From assembly GCA_963717115.1 (NCBI GenBank), contig CAVQVO010000011.1:1-64000 (forward strand): a stretch of DNA of 64,000 nucleotides. The letters are read 5' to 3'. The notes under the pieces were generated by a model. That model was not told the origin of the DNA and did no database searches. It worked only from the letters and a program-made list of their open reading frames with translations. This DNA comes from JBBQUN01 sp963717115. Lineage in GTDB: Bacteria > Actinomycetota > Acidimicrobiia > Acidimicrobiales > SZUA-35. Below, piece by piece: positions 29,120 to 37,037 of this stretch. How positions within the stretch are numbered: position 1 is the stretch's first letter; every line of letters begins with the position of its first letter. The position numbers were made by a program, and so were the translations under genes.

Positions 29120-30813
29120 CGGCGATCTGGGTCGTCGACAGCGAGCCGAGCGAGCGCTTCACGCTGTACACCCGCGGCAACGTCGGGGAGGTGTTCCCCC
29201 GTGTGGTCACGGCCCTCACCGGATCGCTGATCGGCGATGCGATCCGCGAGGCGCAATCCGAGGTCCTGGTCGAGATGGGGGCGCTCCGCGCTCATGAGGT
29301 GACGGGTCCTTCGGCCACCACCGGGGTCTTCGGCGGCTACCTGTACATGAACGGATCGGCCATGAGGCTCTTCGGTGTTCGCATGCCGGGCATGTCGTGG
29401 CGCGAGGCCGATCAGCAGATCATCGGTGCCGTCGACGGCATGCCGCCCTACGAACCGAAGAAGGGTGACCGCAACCTCGCTGCGTCGCTGGCGATCGTGC
29501 TTCACTCCACGAAGCTGCTGCGACGGCCCGACCTCGAGTTCCTCGACGCTGCCCGCCGCGACGCCGAGCGCTGGCTGTCGACGCTGCCCGATCTCGCCGC
29601 CTCATCCGACGACGAGCTCCTTCGGTGGCTCGACGACTTCCCGGCTCGCCAGGCGGCCAGCATGAAGCGACTCCTGCAGGCGGCCATGTTCGCGGGCGCT
29701 CCTCGCGGGATCCTCGACCAGTTGCTCGCCGCCCGCCGGGCACCGCCGGGCCTGGCCAACCGGATCGTGAGCGGCACCGGTCACGTCGATTCGGCGCGAC
29801 TCGCCCAGCGCCTGTGGGTCCTCGGCCGCATCGTTGCGGCCGATGCACGGCTGCAGGCCGCCTTCGACGTCGGGCTCGATCGGATCGCCGAACGGACGAC
29901 CGACACCGATCTGGCGCCTGCGGTCGATGCCTTTCTCGCCGACCACGGGCATCGGGGGAACGACGAGTACGAGCTGGCGACACCGGCGTGGGTCATGGAT
30001 CCGGCACCGGTCTATGCCGCCGTCGACCGGCTCCGCCATGCCCCCGAAGCGCGGGACCCCGAGGCCACGACCCGGCGCCTGGCCGCCGACGCCGAGTGTG
30101 CGCTGACCGAAGCGGTGGCGCTCGTGCGGCGTCCGATGCGCCGGCTCGTCCGTCGCAGCGCATTGGTTGCCCGTCAGGGGGCGATCGCCCGGGAGCGGGC
30201 CAAGGACATCCTGGTGCTGGAGAACCTCGGGGCCCGGCTCGTGCTGCACGAACTGGTTCGCCGAGCGGCCGAACGGGGCGGCCTGAGCGCTCCTCGACTC
30301 GGCTTCGGTGTCACCATCGACGAGCTGCCCGGCTACCTCGAGCGGCCGGCCGCCTTCCGTGAGCTGATCGCCGAACGGGCCGATCGGGAGGCCTACCTCA
30401 ACCGACGGGTGCCGCCTCCGTGGTTCGATGGCCGGATTCCCGACCCGTCGACGTGGCCGCTCCGCGACGAGCGCGCAGCCGAGCGCCCCTCGACCGGCAC
30501 GGTCATCTCGGGGATCGCCGTGAGCGGTGGATCGGCAACGGGCCCCGCCCGAGTCATCGATGATCCGGCCGACCCCCGAGGGCTCGAACCGGGTGACGTC
30601 CTGGTCTGCTCGATCACCGACCCGTCCTGGACCCCGCTGTTCCTGGGTGCGATCGCCGTGGTGTGCGACAGCGGGGCGGTGCAGAGTCACGCGGCGATCG
30701 TGGCTCGGGAACTCGGGATCCCTGCGGTGATGAGCGCCGTCGGCGTCACGGCCGTCGCCGACGGCACGATGCTCCACGTCGACGGCGACGCCGGCACGGT
30801 CCGGATCGTCTGA
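29116..30813 (+). CDS. PEP-utilising swivelling-domain protein lacking ATP-grasp domain
   Basis: A 565-residue protein. The C-terminal 80 residues are a PEP-utilising mobile domain with phospho-accepting H525 in CDSGAVQSHAAIVARELGIPAV. The preceding about 450 residues resemble the middle region of rifampicin phosphotransferase-type enzymes (FTLYTRGNVGEVFPRVVTALTGS; HGHRGNDEYEL; ENLGARLVLHELVRRAAERG). The N-terminal ATP-grasp kinase domain of PpsA/RPH is absent, so the histidine would have to be charged by a separate kinase, or the domain has a binding role. It is coupled (ATGA) to the methyltransferase. The third enzyme of the P450 operon; its reaction is unknown. Confidence 0.85.
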   Translation: MTAIWVVDSEPSERFTLYTRGNVGEVFPRVVTALTGSLIGDAIREAQSEVLVEMGALRAHEVTGPSATTGVFGGYLYMNGSAMRLFGVRMPGMSWREADQQIIGAVDGMPPYEPKKGDRNLAASLAIVLHSTKLLRRPDLEFLDAARRDAERWLSTLPDLAASSDDELLRWLDDFPARQAASMKRLLQAAMFAGAPRGILDQLLAARRAPPGLANRIVSGTGHVDSARLAQRLWVLGRIVAADARLQAAFDVGLDRIAERTTDTDLAPAVDAFLADHGHRGNDEYELATPAWVMDPAPVYAAVDRLRHAPEARDPEATTRRLAADAECALTEAVALVRRPMRRLVRRSALVARQGAIARERAKDILVLENLGARLVLHELVRRAAERGGLSAPRLGFGVTIDELPGYLERPAAFRELIAERADREAYLNRRVPPPWFDGRIPDPSTWPLRDERAAERPSTGTVISGIAVSGGSATGPARVIDDPADPRGLEPGDVLVCSITDPSWTPLFLGAIAVVCDSGAVQSHAAIVARELGIPAVMSAVGVTAVADGTMLHVDGDAGTVRIV

Positions 30814-31010
30814 CCGCCGCCGATCTCCGGTGATGCTCGACCTCCGTCGCCCGACGTGCTCGCCTCAGCGGTGCGTGTCACACCCCATCACTACGATCAT
30901 CGGTACGGAGTTGGTCACCGGTTCGCCGGTACCGGATCCGCTCGAAGTCCCGACTTCCCAGCCTGTCGTGGTGGTCCGGCCCGTTGTCGGGGCCGGGGGA
31001 AGGGGGAACC

Positions 31011-32333
31011 GTGTCGATCCTGATCGATCACCTCCGGGGCGCTCAACGCCAGCTGGCATCCGTCCGCACCGATCTGCGAGCGCTCGATGCCGGCCACCTG
31101 GACGCATCCGGTCTTCGGCACGTCATGGCCGAAGCCCGGTCCACCGAGCGGTTGCTGGCAGCGGTGGTGGTCGAGATCGGTCGGCGGGCACGCGAACTGG
31201 CCGAGGTCGGCCAGGTGGGAGACCCGGTCGAGCCCTTGCTCGACCAGGGGCAGGTATCGGCCGGGCAGGCTCGCACCGAGGCCCGCCGCGCCGACGTGGC
31301 CTTCGTGCTGCCCCTGCTCGGTGATGCACTGGCGGACGGCGTGGTCGGGCCCGAACATCTCGACGCCGTCGGTCGCGCCAGCCGCCACCTCGATCCCGAA
31401 CAGCAGACCGCCCTGCAGCAGCAGGAGGTCGAGCTGCTCGAAGCCGCTCGCCGGATGCCGGTCGACACCTTCAACCGCCATCTACGGCGCCAGGTCGACC
31501 GGATCCGAAACGACCACGGTCTGCAGCGGGCCCTCGACCAGCGAGCCTGCTCGACGCTGCGAACCTGGACGGGGGCCGATGGCATGGGCCACTTCCGAGG
31601 CGACCTCGACCCCGAACGGTTCGCGGTCCTCGCCGGCGCCATCGACCGTCAGATGGCAGCGCTGGCTGCCTCGTCGGACGGCACGGTCGTGAAGGATCAC
31701 CACCTCGCCGCCACCGCGCTGGTCGACCTCGTCGGTCACGGCAACGGACGGCAGGGTCGAGCCCACATCACCCTGCTGGTCGATGCCCAAACCGCACGAC
31801 GAGGTGCGCACGGTCACACGCTGAGCCAGACCGCCGACGGAGCGGAGCTTCCACCGCAGACCATCGACCGGTTCGCCTGTGACGCGGTCATTCGCAAGGT
31901 CGTTCTCGACGATCGGGGGGTCCCGATCGACGTCGGACGGCGGTACCGCACGGCCACCGACGCCCAGTGGCATGCGCTCCGATCAGTTCATTCCACCTGC
32001 GCGTGGAGCGGGTGTGATCGTCCCATCAGTTGGTGCCAGGCCCACCACGTCCTCGAATGGGAGCGCCACGGGCTGACCGATCTCGACAACCTCGTCCCGC
32101 TCTGCTCGAGCCACCATCACCAGGTCCACGAAGGGGGCTGGAGCCTTCAGCTCCTCGCCGATCGCACGCTGCGGATTCGACGACCCGACGGCCGACACCA
32201 CGTCGACGTCGTACCCAATCGGGGCGGAGCCCCGAGCGCACACGGCGGGGTCGAACGGCCCGCAGCGAGAGCAGGACCCGGCCCGCTCGGTTCCGGGATC
32301 CCGGAAGCAGGAGGCCGGGATCCCACCGATTGA
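31011..32333 (+). CDS. DUF222/HNH nuclease-domain protein (13E12-repeat family)
   Basis: A 440-residue member of the actinobacterial 13E12 family. The N-terminal DUF222 domain (about 20-300) is helical and Arg-rich. The C-terminal HNH motif (about 330-385) reads CAWSGCDRPISWCQAHHVLEWERHGLTDLDNLVPLCSSHHHQVHEGGW, with zinc cysteines and catalytic histidines. GTG 31011 has AAGGGGGA upstream. These genes occur in many copies in actinobacteria and are often associated with mobile DNA, but no ends or repeats are seen here. Nuclease activity is expected but its biological role is unsettled. Confidence 0.88.
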   Translation: MSILIDHLRGAQRQLASVRTDLRALDAGHLDASGLRHVMAEARSTERLLAAVVVEIGRRARELAEVGQVGDPVEPLLDQGQVSAGQARTEARRADVAFVLPLLGDALADGVVGPEHLDAVGRASRHLDPEQQTALQQQEVELLEAARRMPVDTFNRHLRRQVDRIRNDHGLQRALDQRACSTLRTWTGADGMGHFRGDLDPERFAVLAGAIDRQMAALAASSDGTVVKDHHLAATALVDLVGHGNGRQGRAHITLLVDAQTARRGAHGHTLSQTADGAELPPQTIDRFACDAVIRKVVLDDRGVPIDVGRRYRTATDAQWHALRSVHSTCAWSGCDRPISWCQAHHVLEWERHGLTDLDNLVPLCSSHHHQVHEGGWSLQLLADRTLRIRRPDGRHHVDVVPNRGGAPSAHGGVERPAARAGPGPLGSGIPEAGGRDPTD

Positions 32334-32479
32334 GCCGGCACTCGGTCCGGCGCAGCGTGGCAAGGCTGGGTGTGGACAGGCCGGATCGAAGAGGCGACGT
32401 CGGCGCGGTCGGAGGCGAGAGGGAACGACGCCGGCCGGAGCACGCCGAAGCCCCATCGCTCGCGGCCTCGCGGAACAGA

Positions 32480-33364
32480 TCAACCGAACTCGGGATCGAG
32501 ACCTCGCGGCTTGATCCGGCGGATCAACGCTTCCTGGGTCATCGAGGCGACCAGGCTGCCGTCGATGCCGTGGATCGAGCCCCGCACCAGCCCTCGCGAG
32601 TTCTGGTTGCTGACGGCATGGAAGTCGAAGTACATCCATTCGTCGACCCGCGCCGGACGATGGAACCACACGGCATGGTCCAGGCTGGCCGACATCGTCT
32701 CGGTGAACGCCGACTGCCAACGTTCTCCCAGCGTCGGAACGGCGGCTGCGGTGACGGCTCCCATGTCGGTGGCATAGGTGAGCGCGCAGGTGTGAAGGAG
32801 TTGATCGTCGGGGAGTGGCGATTTGGCCTTGACCCACACCCGACGGGTCGAGGTGTAGACGCCGTCGGCTCCCGGTGTGACGGGCCCGAGTTCTCGGGAG
32901 TGGAACGGTGAACGGTCCAACCACTCGGCGTGCAACGCGTCTCGGGGAACCCGATCGGCGGCGTCGTCGGGGTGACCGGCTTCGGGCGGGAGGGTGAGCT
33001 GGTAGTCGGTCTCGTCCTCTTCGAACCTGTGGAAACTGGCGGTCAAGTTGAAGATGGCCTCGCCGAACTGGACGGCAACGACCCGTCGGGTCGTGAACGA
33101 TCGGCCGTTGCGGATCCGTTCGACGTGAAACACGATCGGGCGCCCGGGCACGCCGCCTCGGAGGAAATAGCCGTGCATGGAATGCGGTCGGTGGCCGTCG
33201 TCGACGGTCAGGGTGGCCGCCCGCAAGGCTTGAGCCGCCACCAGTCCGCCGAAGACCCGCTGGTTGTGGCGCTCCGCCGGATTGCGACCCCGGTACAGAT
33301 CGACGTCGAGTTCTTCCAGCGTGAGCTGGTCGATCAGGGTGTCGACCGGGGATGTCTGCGTCAT
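32480..33364 (-). CDS. tesB: Acyl-CoA thioesterase II (TesB-like)
   Basis: A 294-residue double-hotdog thioesterase that hydrolyses medium to long acyl-CoAs. N-terminal hotdog: YRGRNPAERHNQRVFGGLVAAQALRAA. C-terminal hotdog: SLDHAVWFHRPARVDEWMYFDFHAVSNQNSRGLVRGSIHGIDGSLVASMTQEALIR, containing the family's Asp, Ser/Thr and Gln catalytic triad positions. ATG 33364 is chosen; 33370 is equally open and neither has a clear ribosome site. It diverges from the CYP153-like gene across 216 bp, consistent with a shared role in fatty-acid or alkane metabolism. Confidence 0.92.
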   Translation of the reverse strand: MTQTSPVDTLIDQLTLEELDVDLYRGRNPAERHNQRVFGGLVAAQALRAATLTVDDGHRPHSMHGYFLRGGVPGRPIVFHVERIRNGRSFTTRRVVAVQFGEAIFNLTASFHRFEEDETDYQLTLPPEAGHPDDAADRVPRDALHAEWLDRSPFHSRELGPVTPGADGVYTSTRRVWVKAKSPLPDDQLLHTCALTYATDMGAVTAAAVPTLGERWQSAFTETMSASLDHAVWFHRPARVDEWMYFDFHAVSNQNSRGLVRGSIHGIDGSLVASMTQEALIRRIKPRGLDPEFG

Positions 33365-33580
33365 GCCCATGTGTACCCGGCCCGGCCGAGTGGCCGCAAC
33401 CGGCCCGTGCGTGACCCGGGTCGGCCCGGTTGCGTTGGGGTCGACGAGCGCGGGGAGGGACGTGCCGGCTGGGGAGCGCGCCGCGGCACCCAACCCACGA
33501 TGAATGGATTGCCAGGGGCGGGGACCTCACAACTAGCATCGCCACCGACGCCGTTCGGCATCTCTCCGGGGGAGGACGCG

Positions 33581-34912
33581 ATGACTGACACGCAGATCGA
33601 CCGTGCAACCTGGTTGGCGCGCAAGCCGGTCCGCAGCCCCGAGATGGAACAGGCCATCTTCGGTGGCGACGTCGGTGAGGCTGCCGACCTGGCGCTCGAC
33701 GAGATCAACCCGATGAACCCGCATCTGTTCCGCGAGCATCGCTGGCACGACCACTTCGCTCGGTTGCGCCACGAGGACCCGGTGCACTTCAACGAACTCG
33801 GGTCCTCGGGCCGGTACTGGTCGGTGACCCGCTACGACGACGTGCGGGCCGTCGAGAGCGACTGGAAGACCTACTCCTCGGCCCACGGCATCACGATCGG
33901 ACCGCCGGTCGGATCACCGTTGCCCGAGGGGATCGGGAATGGGTCGGCGTCCTTCATCGCGATGGACCCGCCGGATCAGACCGACCAGCGCAAGACCGTT
34001 CGGGGTATCTCGGCGCCCAGCAGTCTTCGTAACCTCGACGATCTCATTCGGGAGCGCACCGTCGGCGTGCTCGACGGACTGCCCGAAGGCGAGACCTTCG
34101 ACTGGGTCGAGAACGTGTCGATCGAGCTGACCACGCTGTTGTTGGCGACGCTGTTCGACTTCCCGCTCGAGGATCGGCACAAACTCACCCGTTGGTCGGA
34201 TGTCGTGACCTCGATTCCCCAGCCCGGCGGGGTCGTCGAGTCGGGAGCCCAGCAGCGAGCCGAAGTTCGCGAGTGTCTCGAGTACTTCGAGCAGCTCTGG
34301 ATCGAACGCGAGGCGAATCCCGGCTTCGATCTCGTCTCGATGCTCGTGCATGGTGATGCCACCCGGGGCATGCCGGCCGCGGCACATCTGGGCAATCTGT
34401 TCCTGCTGATCGTCGGTGGGAACGACACCACCCGCAATTCGATGTCGGGCAGTGTGTACGGCCTGAACCGGTATCCCGATCAGTACACCGACCTGATCGC
34501 CGACCCGTCACTCGTCACCAAGCTCGTTCCCGAGATCATCCGCTGGCAGACGCCGTTGGCGTACATGCGACGGACGGCGACCCGCGACGCCGAGCTCGGC
34601 GGCAAGCAGATCCGCAAGGACGACCAGGTGCTGATGTGGTACCTCTCGGCGAATCGAGACGAAAGGGTCTTCGGCGACGACGCCGATGCCATCGACCTCC
34701 ATCGACCGAACCCCGATCGGCATCTGTCGTTCGGTTACGGCATCCACTTCTGCATGGGCAGCCGTCTCGCCGAACTCCAATTGCGCATCCTGTGGGAGGA
34801 GATCCTGCAACGCTTCGATCGCATCGAGGTCGTCGCTGAACCCGAACGCACGCTTTCGGCCTTCATCAATGGGTACACGAGCCTGTCCGTCCAGGTCACC
34901 CGCAGGCGCTGA
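33581..34912 (+). CDS. Cytochrome P450, CYP153-type alkane omega-hydroxylase candidate
   Basis: A 443-residue bacterial class I P450. FDFPLEDRHKLTRWSDVVTSIPQPG, LLIVGGNDTTRNSMSGSVYGLNRYP, VPEIIRWQTPLAYMRRTATRDAELGGKQIRKDDQVLMWY and FGYGIHFCMGSRLAELQLRILWEEIL are close to the CYP153 signatures I know. C391 is the heme ligand. CYP153 enzymes hydroxylate the terminal carbon of medium-chain alkanes or fatty acids and need a ferredoxin and reductase, usually co-encoded; none is adjacent here. ATG 33581 follows GGGGGAGG. The family assignment rests on memory of motifs. Confidence 0.9.
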   Translation: MTDTQIDRATWLARKPVRSPEMEQAIFGGDVGEAADLALDEINPMNPHLFREHRWHDHFARLRHEDPVHFNELGSSGRYWSVTRYDDVRAVESDWKTYSSAHGITIGPPVGSPLPEGIGNGSASFIAMDPPDQTDQRKTVRGISAPSSLRNLDDLIRERTVGVLDGLPEGETFDWVENVSIELTTLLLATLFDFPLEDRHKLTRWSDVVTSIPQPGGVVESGAQQRAEVRECLEYFEQLWIEREANPGFDLVSMLVHGDATRGMPAAAHLGNLFLLIVGGNDTTRNSMSGSVYGLNRYPDQYTDLIADPSLVTKLVPEIIRWQTPLAYMRRTATRDAELGGKQIRKDDQVLMWYLSANRDERVFGDDADAIDLHRPNPDRHLSFGYGIHFCMGSRLAELQLRILWEEILQRFDRIEVVAEPERTLSAFINGYTSLSVQVTRRR

Positions 34913-34917
34913 TTCCG

Positions 34918-34941
34918 GCCGATCGATTCTGCCCGATCGGC
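34918..34941. terminator. Hairpin between convergent genes
   Basis: Perfect 8-bp arms GCCGATCG and CGATCGGC with an 8-base loop lie between the converging CYP153-like gene and the XRE regulator gene. The position suits a bidirectional terminator; there is no T-run. Confidence 0.55.
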
Positions 34942-34950
34942 GTCGGTGCG

Positions 34951-35157
34951 TCAGCCCCGGTCGGTATCGCCGGGGTCGAAGATCTCCTCGATCGGGAGCG
35001 CGAAGAGTCGGGCGATCCGGAACGCGAGTGGCAGGCTGGGGTCGTAGCGGCCGTTCTCGAGCGCGTTCACGGTCTGGCGACTCACGTCGAGTGCGTCGGC
35101 CAGGGCGGCCTGGCTCATGTCTCGGCTTGCACGGAGGAGCTTCAGTTGGTTCTTCAC
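34951..35157 (-). CDS. Compact XRE-family DNA-binding protein
   Basis: A 68-residue Cro/CI-type helix-turn-helix: VKNQLKLLRASRDMSQAALADALDVSRQTVNALENGRYDPSLPLAFRIARLF, ending PIEEIFDPGD. This small form is usually encoded right after a membrane protein, as here: its GTG overlaps the stop of the membrane protein as GTGA. It probably represses its own promoter at about 35.6 kb. Confidence 0.88.
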   Translation of the reverse strand: MKNQLKLLRASRDMSQAALADALDVSRQTVNALENGRYDPSLPLAFRIARLFALPIEEIFDPGDTDRG

Positions 35158-35582
35158 GACTGGCGTGTGGCGAGAATGCCCGATGTCACCGCCCATCCCA
35201 TCATCCCGGCGCTGAAGATCAGCCACGGTGCGAGCCGCCCGAACAAGCCGGTGTCGCCGGGGATCGAGAAGAGGCCGGTGGCCAACGCCGTCGTCATGGC
35301 GGCACCGAAACCCACCGACATCGCGCGGTGGTGCACCGAACGGGTCAACTCGTCGGATCGTCCGATCATCCGCACGATGGCTCGGATCGCCCAGAGGCTC
35401 GGTAGGAGCGGCAGCATTGCGAGGAGGCGGTTGCCGGCCGTTGGCTCGTCTCCGACGGCGCCGACGACGAAGGCGATGGCGGCGACGTAGCCGATCATCC
35501 CCGGGAGGAATTCACGGAAGTAGGTCCGGTTGCGTCGGCGGTCGCCTTCGCTCATGCGGGGTTCGTCGTTCGAGGTCATCAT
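35154..35582 (-). CDS. Integral membrane protein paired with an XRE regulator
   Basis: A 142-residue protein with four likely membrane helices (MIGYVAAIAFVVGAVG; LLAMLPLLPSLWAI; AAMTTALATGLFSI; LAPWLIFSAGMMGWAVTSGILA) after a polar N-terminus (EGDRRRNRTYFREF). Two adjacent ATGs exist at 35582 and 35579. The promoter places transcription on the first, so the message appears leaderless, and no ribosome site is visible. It is translationally coupled to the 68-residue regulator. The pair resembles DUF2178-like membrane protein/HTH modules, whose signal is unknown. Confidence 0.8.
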   Translation of the reverse strand: MMTSNDEPRMSEGDRRRNRTYFREFLPGMIGYVAAIAFVVGAVGDEPTAGNRLLAMLPLLPSLWAIRAIVRMIGRSDELTRSVHHRAMSVGFGAAMTTALATGLFSIPGDTGLFGRLAPWLIFSAGMMGWAVTSGILATRQS

Positions 35583-35589
35583 GGGACGG

Positions 35590-35618
35590 AATGTAAAAGA
35601 AGCTTTCCATTGTGTCAA
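35590..35618 (-). promoter_or_regulatory. Strong leaderless promoter of the membrane protein/XRE operon
   Basis: On the minus strand, TTGACA (35618-35613), a 17-base spacer and TACATT (35595-35590) form a near-consensus promoter. The predicted start is about one base before ATG 35582, so the transcript is leaderless. The AT-rich spacer contains an imperfect palindrome around AAAGCTT, a candidate site for the encoded XRE regulator. Confidence 0.75.
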
Positions 35619-35759
35619 GGTCCGTTGACAGCTCGAAATCGACCAAGGCCTGACGGGGCATCGCTCGGGATGGCAGGGTTCGGAAGGTCGACCAACGGGG
35701 AACGATCCACCAACCCGACCCGAGAGCATCGAACCCCGCTCGAAACCAAGGGAGCAGCC

Positions 35760-36173
35760 ATGACGACGATCGACGACCCCACTGGCTTCATTCGAGCCTC
35801 GATGCCGCTCTGCGAGACTCTCGGCATCTCGGCCACCGCGCTCGACCCCGAGCGAGTCGAGCTGACGATGGAATGGGCCGAATCGCTCTGCACCATCGAT
35901 CATCTCCTGCACGGGGGTGCCCTCATGGCGCTGGCCGACTCCGCGGGCGCAGTCGCCGCCTTCCTCAACCTGCCCGACGGTGCGACCGGCACGTCGACCA
36001 TCGAATCGAAGACCAACTTCATCGGTGGCGTCCGGGATGGCTCGGTCGTCGCGACGGCGGCACCGCTCCACGTGGGATCGACCACGATCGTCGTCGAGAC
36101 CGAGATCCGTCAAGGCGATCGCCTCATCGCCAAGACCACCCAGACCCAAGCGGTCCGTCGGCCACGCACCTGA
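35760..36173 (+). CDS. PaaI-type hotdog thioesterase
   Basis: A 137-residue single-hotdog protein. The signature HLLHGGALMALADSAGAVAAFLNLP contains the catalytic Asp position, and ESKTNFIGGVRDGSVVATAAPLHVGSTTIVVETEI forms the rest of the sheet. It would hydrolyse short or aryl acyl-CoA thioesters. ATG 35760 has AAGGGAG upstream. It is divergent from the membrane/XRE pair and stands alone before the GerMN lipoprotein. Confidence 0.88.
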   Translation: MTTIDDPTGFIRASMPLCETLGISATALDPERVELTMEWAESLCTIDHLLHGGALMALADSAGAVAAFLNLPDGATGTSTIESKTNFIGGVRDGSVVATAAPLHVGSTTIVVETEIRQGDRLIAKTTQTQAVRRPRT

Positions 36174-36260
36174 ACCGCGATCGCCCGCGTCACGCGTCGG
36201 CACGCAGGCCGACCACGACCGACTCGGCGAGCCCGCCACCAGCGGACGAGACCTCGGGCC

Positions 36261-36303
36261 GGGGACCTTGGTCTCTGCCCCCGACGATCGCCGGGGAGGA
36301 TGG
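36261..36303 (+). promoter_or_regulatory. DosR-box-like operator B with possible -10
   Basis: GGGGACCTTGGTCTCTGCCC begins at 36261. Its core GGGACC-TT-GGTCTC is a 6-2-6 dyad with one mismatch and repeats site A at 13481. GATGGT (36298-36303) could be the -10, putting the start of transcription on ATG 36311 and the core centre near -42, the same spacing as at site A. Confidence 0.45.
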
Positions 36304-36310
36304 TCGAGAC

Positions 36311-36991
36311 ATGGCCCTTTCACGTTTCGCCCGGTGTTCGCCGGGCCGCCGACCTCTGGTCCTCGCGGTGTTCATGGTCCCGCTCCTGTTCGGCTGTGGT
36401 AGCGACGACGGGTCGAGCACGGCAGCGTCGGCGACGACCACGACCGAGTCGACCACGACGACGACCGCCACGTCGACTGCCACGACCGAGGCGACGGCAA
36501 CAACGACTGCCACGTCGACTGCCACGACCGAGGCGACGGCAACGACAGCGGCAACGGCCGACACCGTCGTCGTCGAGGTCTTCTTCGGTCACGGCGACGG
36601 GACCGACTGCAGTGAGGTGATCGGCTTCGAGCGCGAGGTCGACGCCGCCATCGACCCGGCGACCGCCGCCTTCGCTGAGCTCGTCGCCGGACCGACCGCC
36701 GCCGAGGAGGCGGCCGGCGCCCATTCGTTCTTCTCGTCGGCCACGGCCGATGTCCTTCGGTCGGTTTCCCTGACCGAGGGTGTCCTCACGGTCGACTTCG
36801 ACGACATCCGGACCGAGATCTCCAACGCCAGCACGAGCTGCGGGAGTGCGGCGTTCACCTCGAGCCTCAATGCCACTGCCTTCCAGTTCCCGGCCGTCGA
36901 AACTGCTCGCTACCTGTTCGCCGGGTCCTGTGAGGACTTCGGCGGCTTCCTCCAGACCGACATCTGCGAGTTCCCACGCAACGGATCGTGA
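36311..36991 (+). CDS. GerMN-domain lipoprotein with Thr/Ala repeat linker
   Basis: A 226-residue predicted lipoprotein: basic start (RFARCSPGRRP), hydrophobic stretch (LVLAVFMVPLLFGC) and lipobox cysteine in LFGC, then a Thr/Ala/Ser/Glu-rich linker built of a duplicated 14-residue unit. The C-terminal domain (about 80-226) is GerMN-like (AFAELVAGPTAAEEAAG; VSLTEGVLTVDFDDI). ATG 36311 may be leaderless. GerMN domains occur in sporulation GerM and in the lipoprotein LpqB. The gene lies just downstream of a DosR-box-like site. Confidence 0.8.
   Translation: MALSRFARCSPGRRPLVLAVFMVPLLFGCGSDDGSSTAASATTTTESTTTTTATSTATTEATATTTATSTATTEATATTAATADTVVVEVFFGHGDGTDCSEVIGFEREVDAAIDPATAAFAELVAGPTAAEEAAGAHSFFSSATADVLRSVSLTEGVLTVDFDDIRTEISNASTSCGSAAFTSSLNATAFQFPAVETARYLFAGSCEDFGGFLQTDICEFPRNGS
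36467..36543 (+). repeat. 42-bp-period tandem repeat in the lipoprotein linker
   Basis: Two identical 35-base copies (36467-36501 and 36509-36543) lie 42 bases apart, encoding a duplicated TATSTATTEATAT unit. A multiple of three keeps the frame, so copy number could vary without breaking the gene. The shorter CGACGACCAC runs upstream are degenerate copies. Confidence 0.85.
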
Positions 36992-37037
36992 GCACGGGAC
37001 CGGGTTCGGAGGGTGACCCCCGTCTGGACTCGACGCC

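Noticed and set aside
27061..30813. Biosynthetic gene cluster for a natural product
   Set aside because: A P450 and a methyltransferase are present but no core enzyme (PKS, NRPS, terpene cyclase, RiPP precursor) is nearby.
31011..32333. Homing endonuclease or phage HNH gene
   Set aside because: It has the DUF222 domain of the chromosomal 13E12 family, and no intron, integrase or attachment site is visible.
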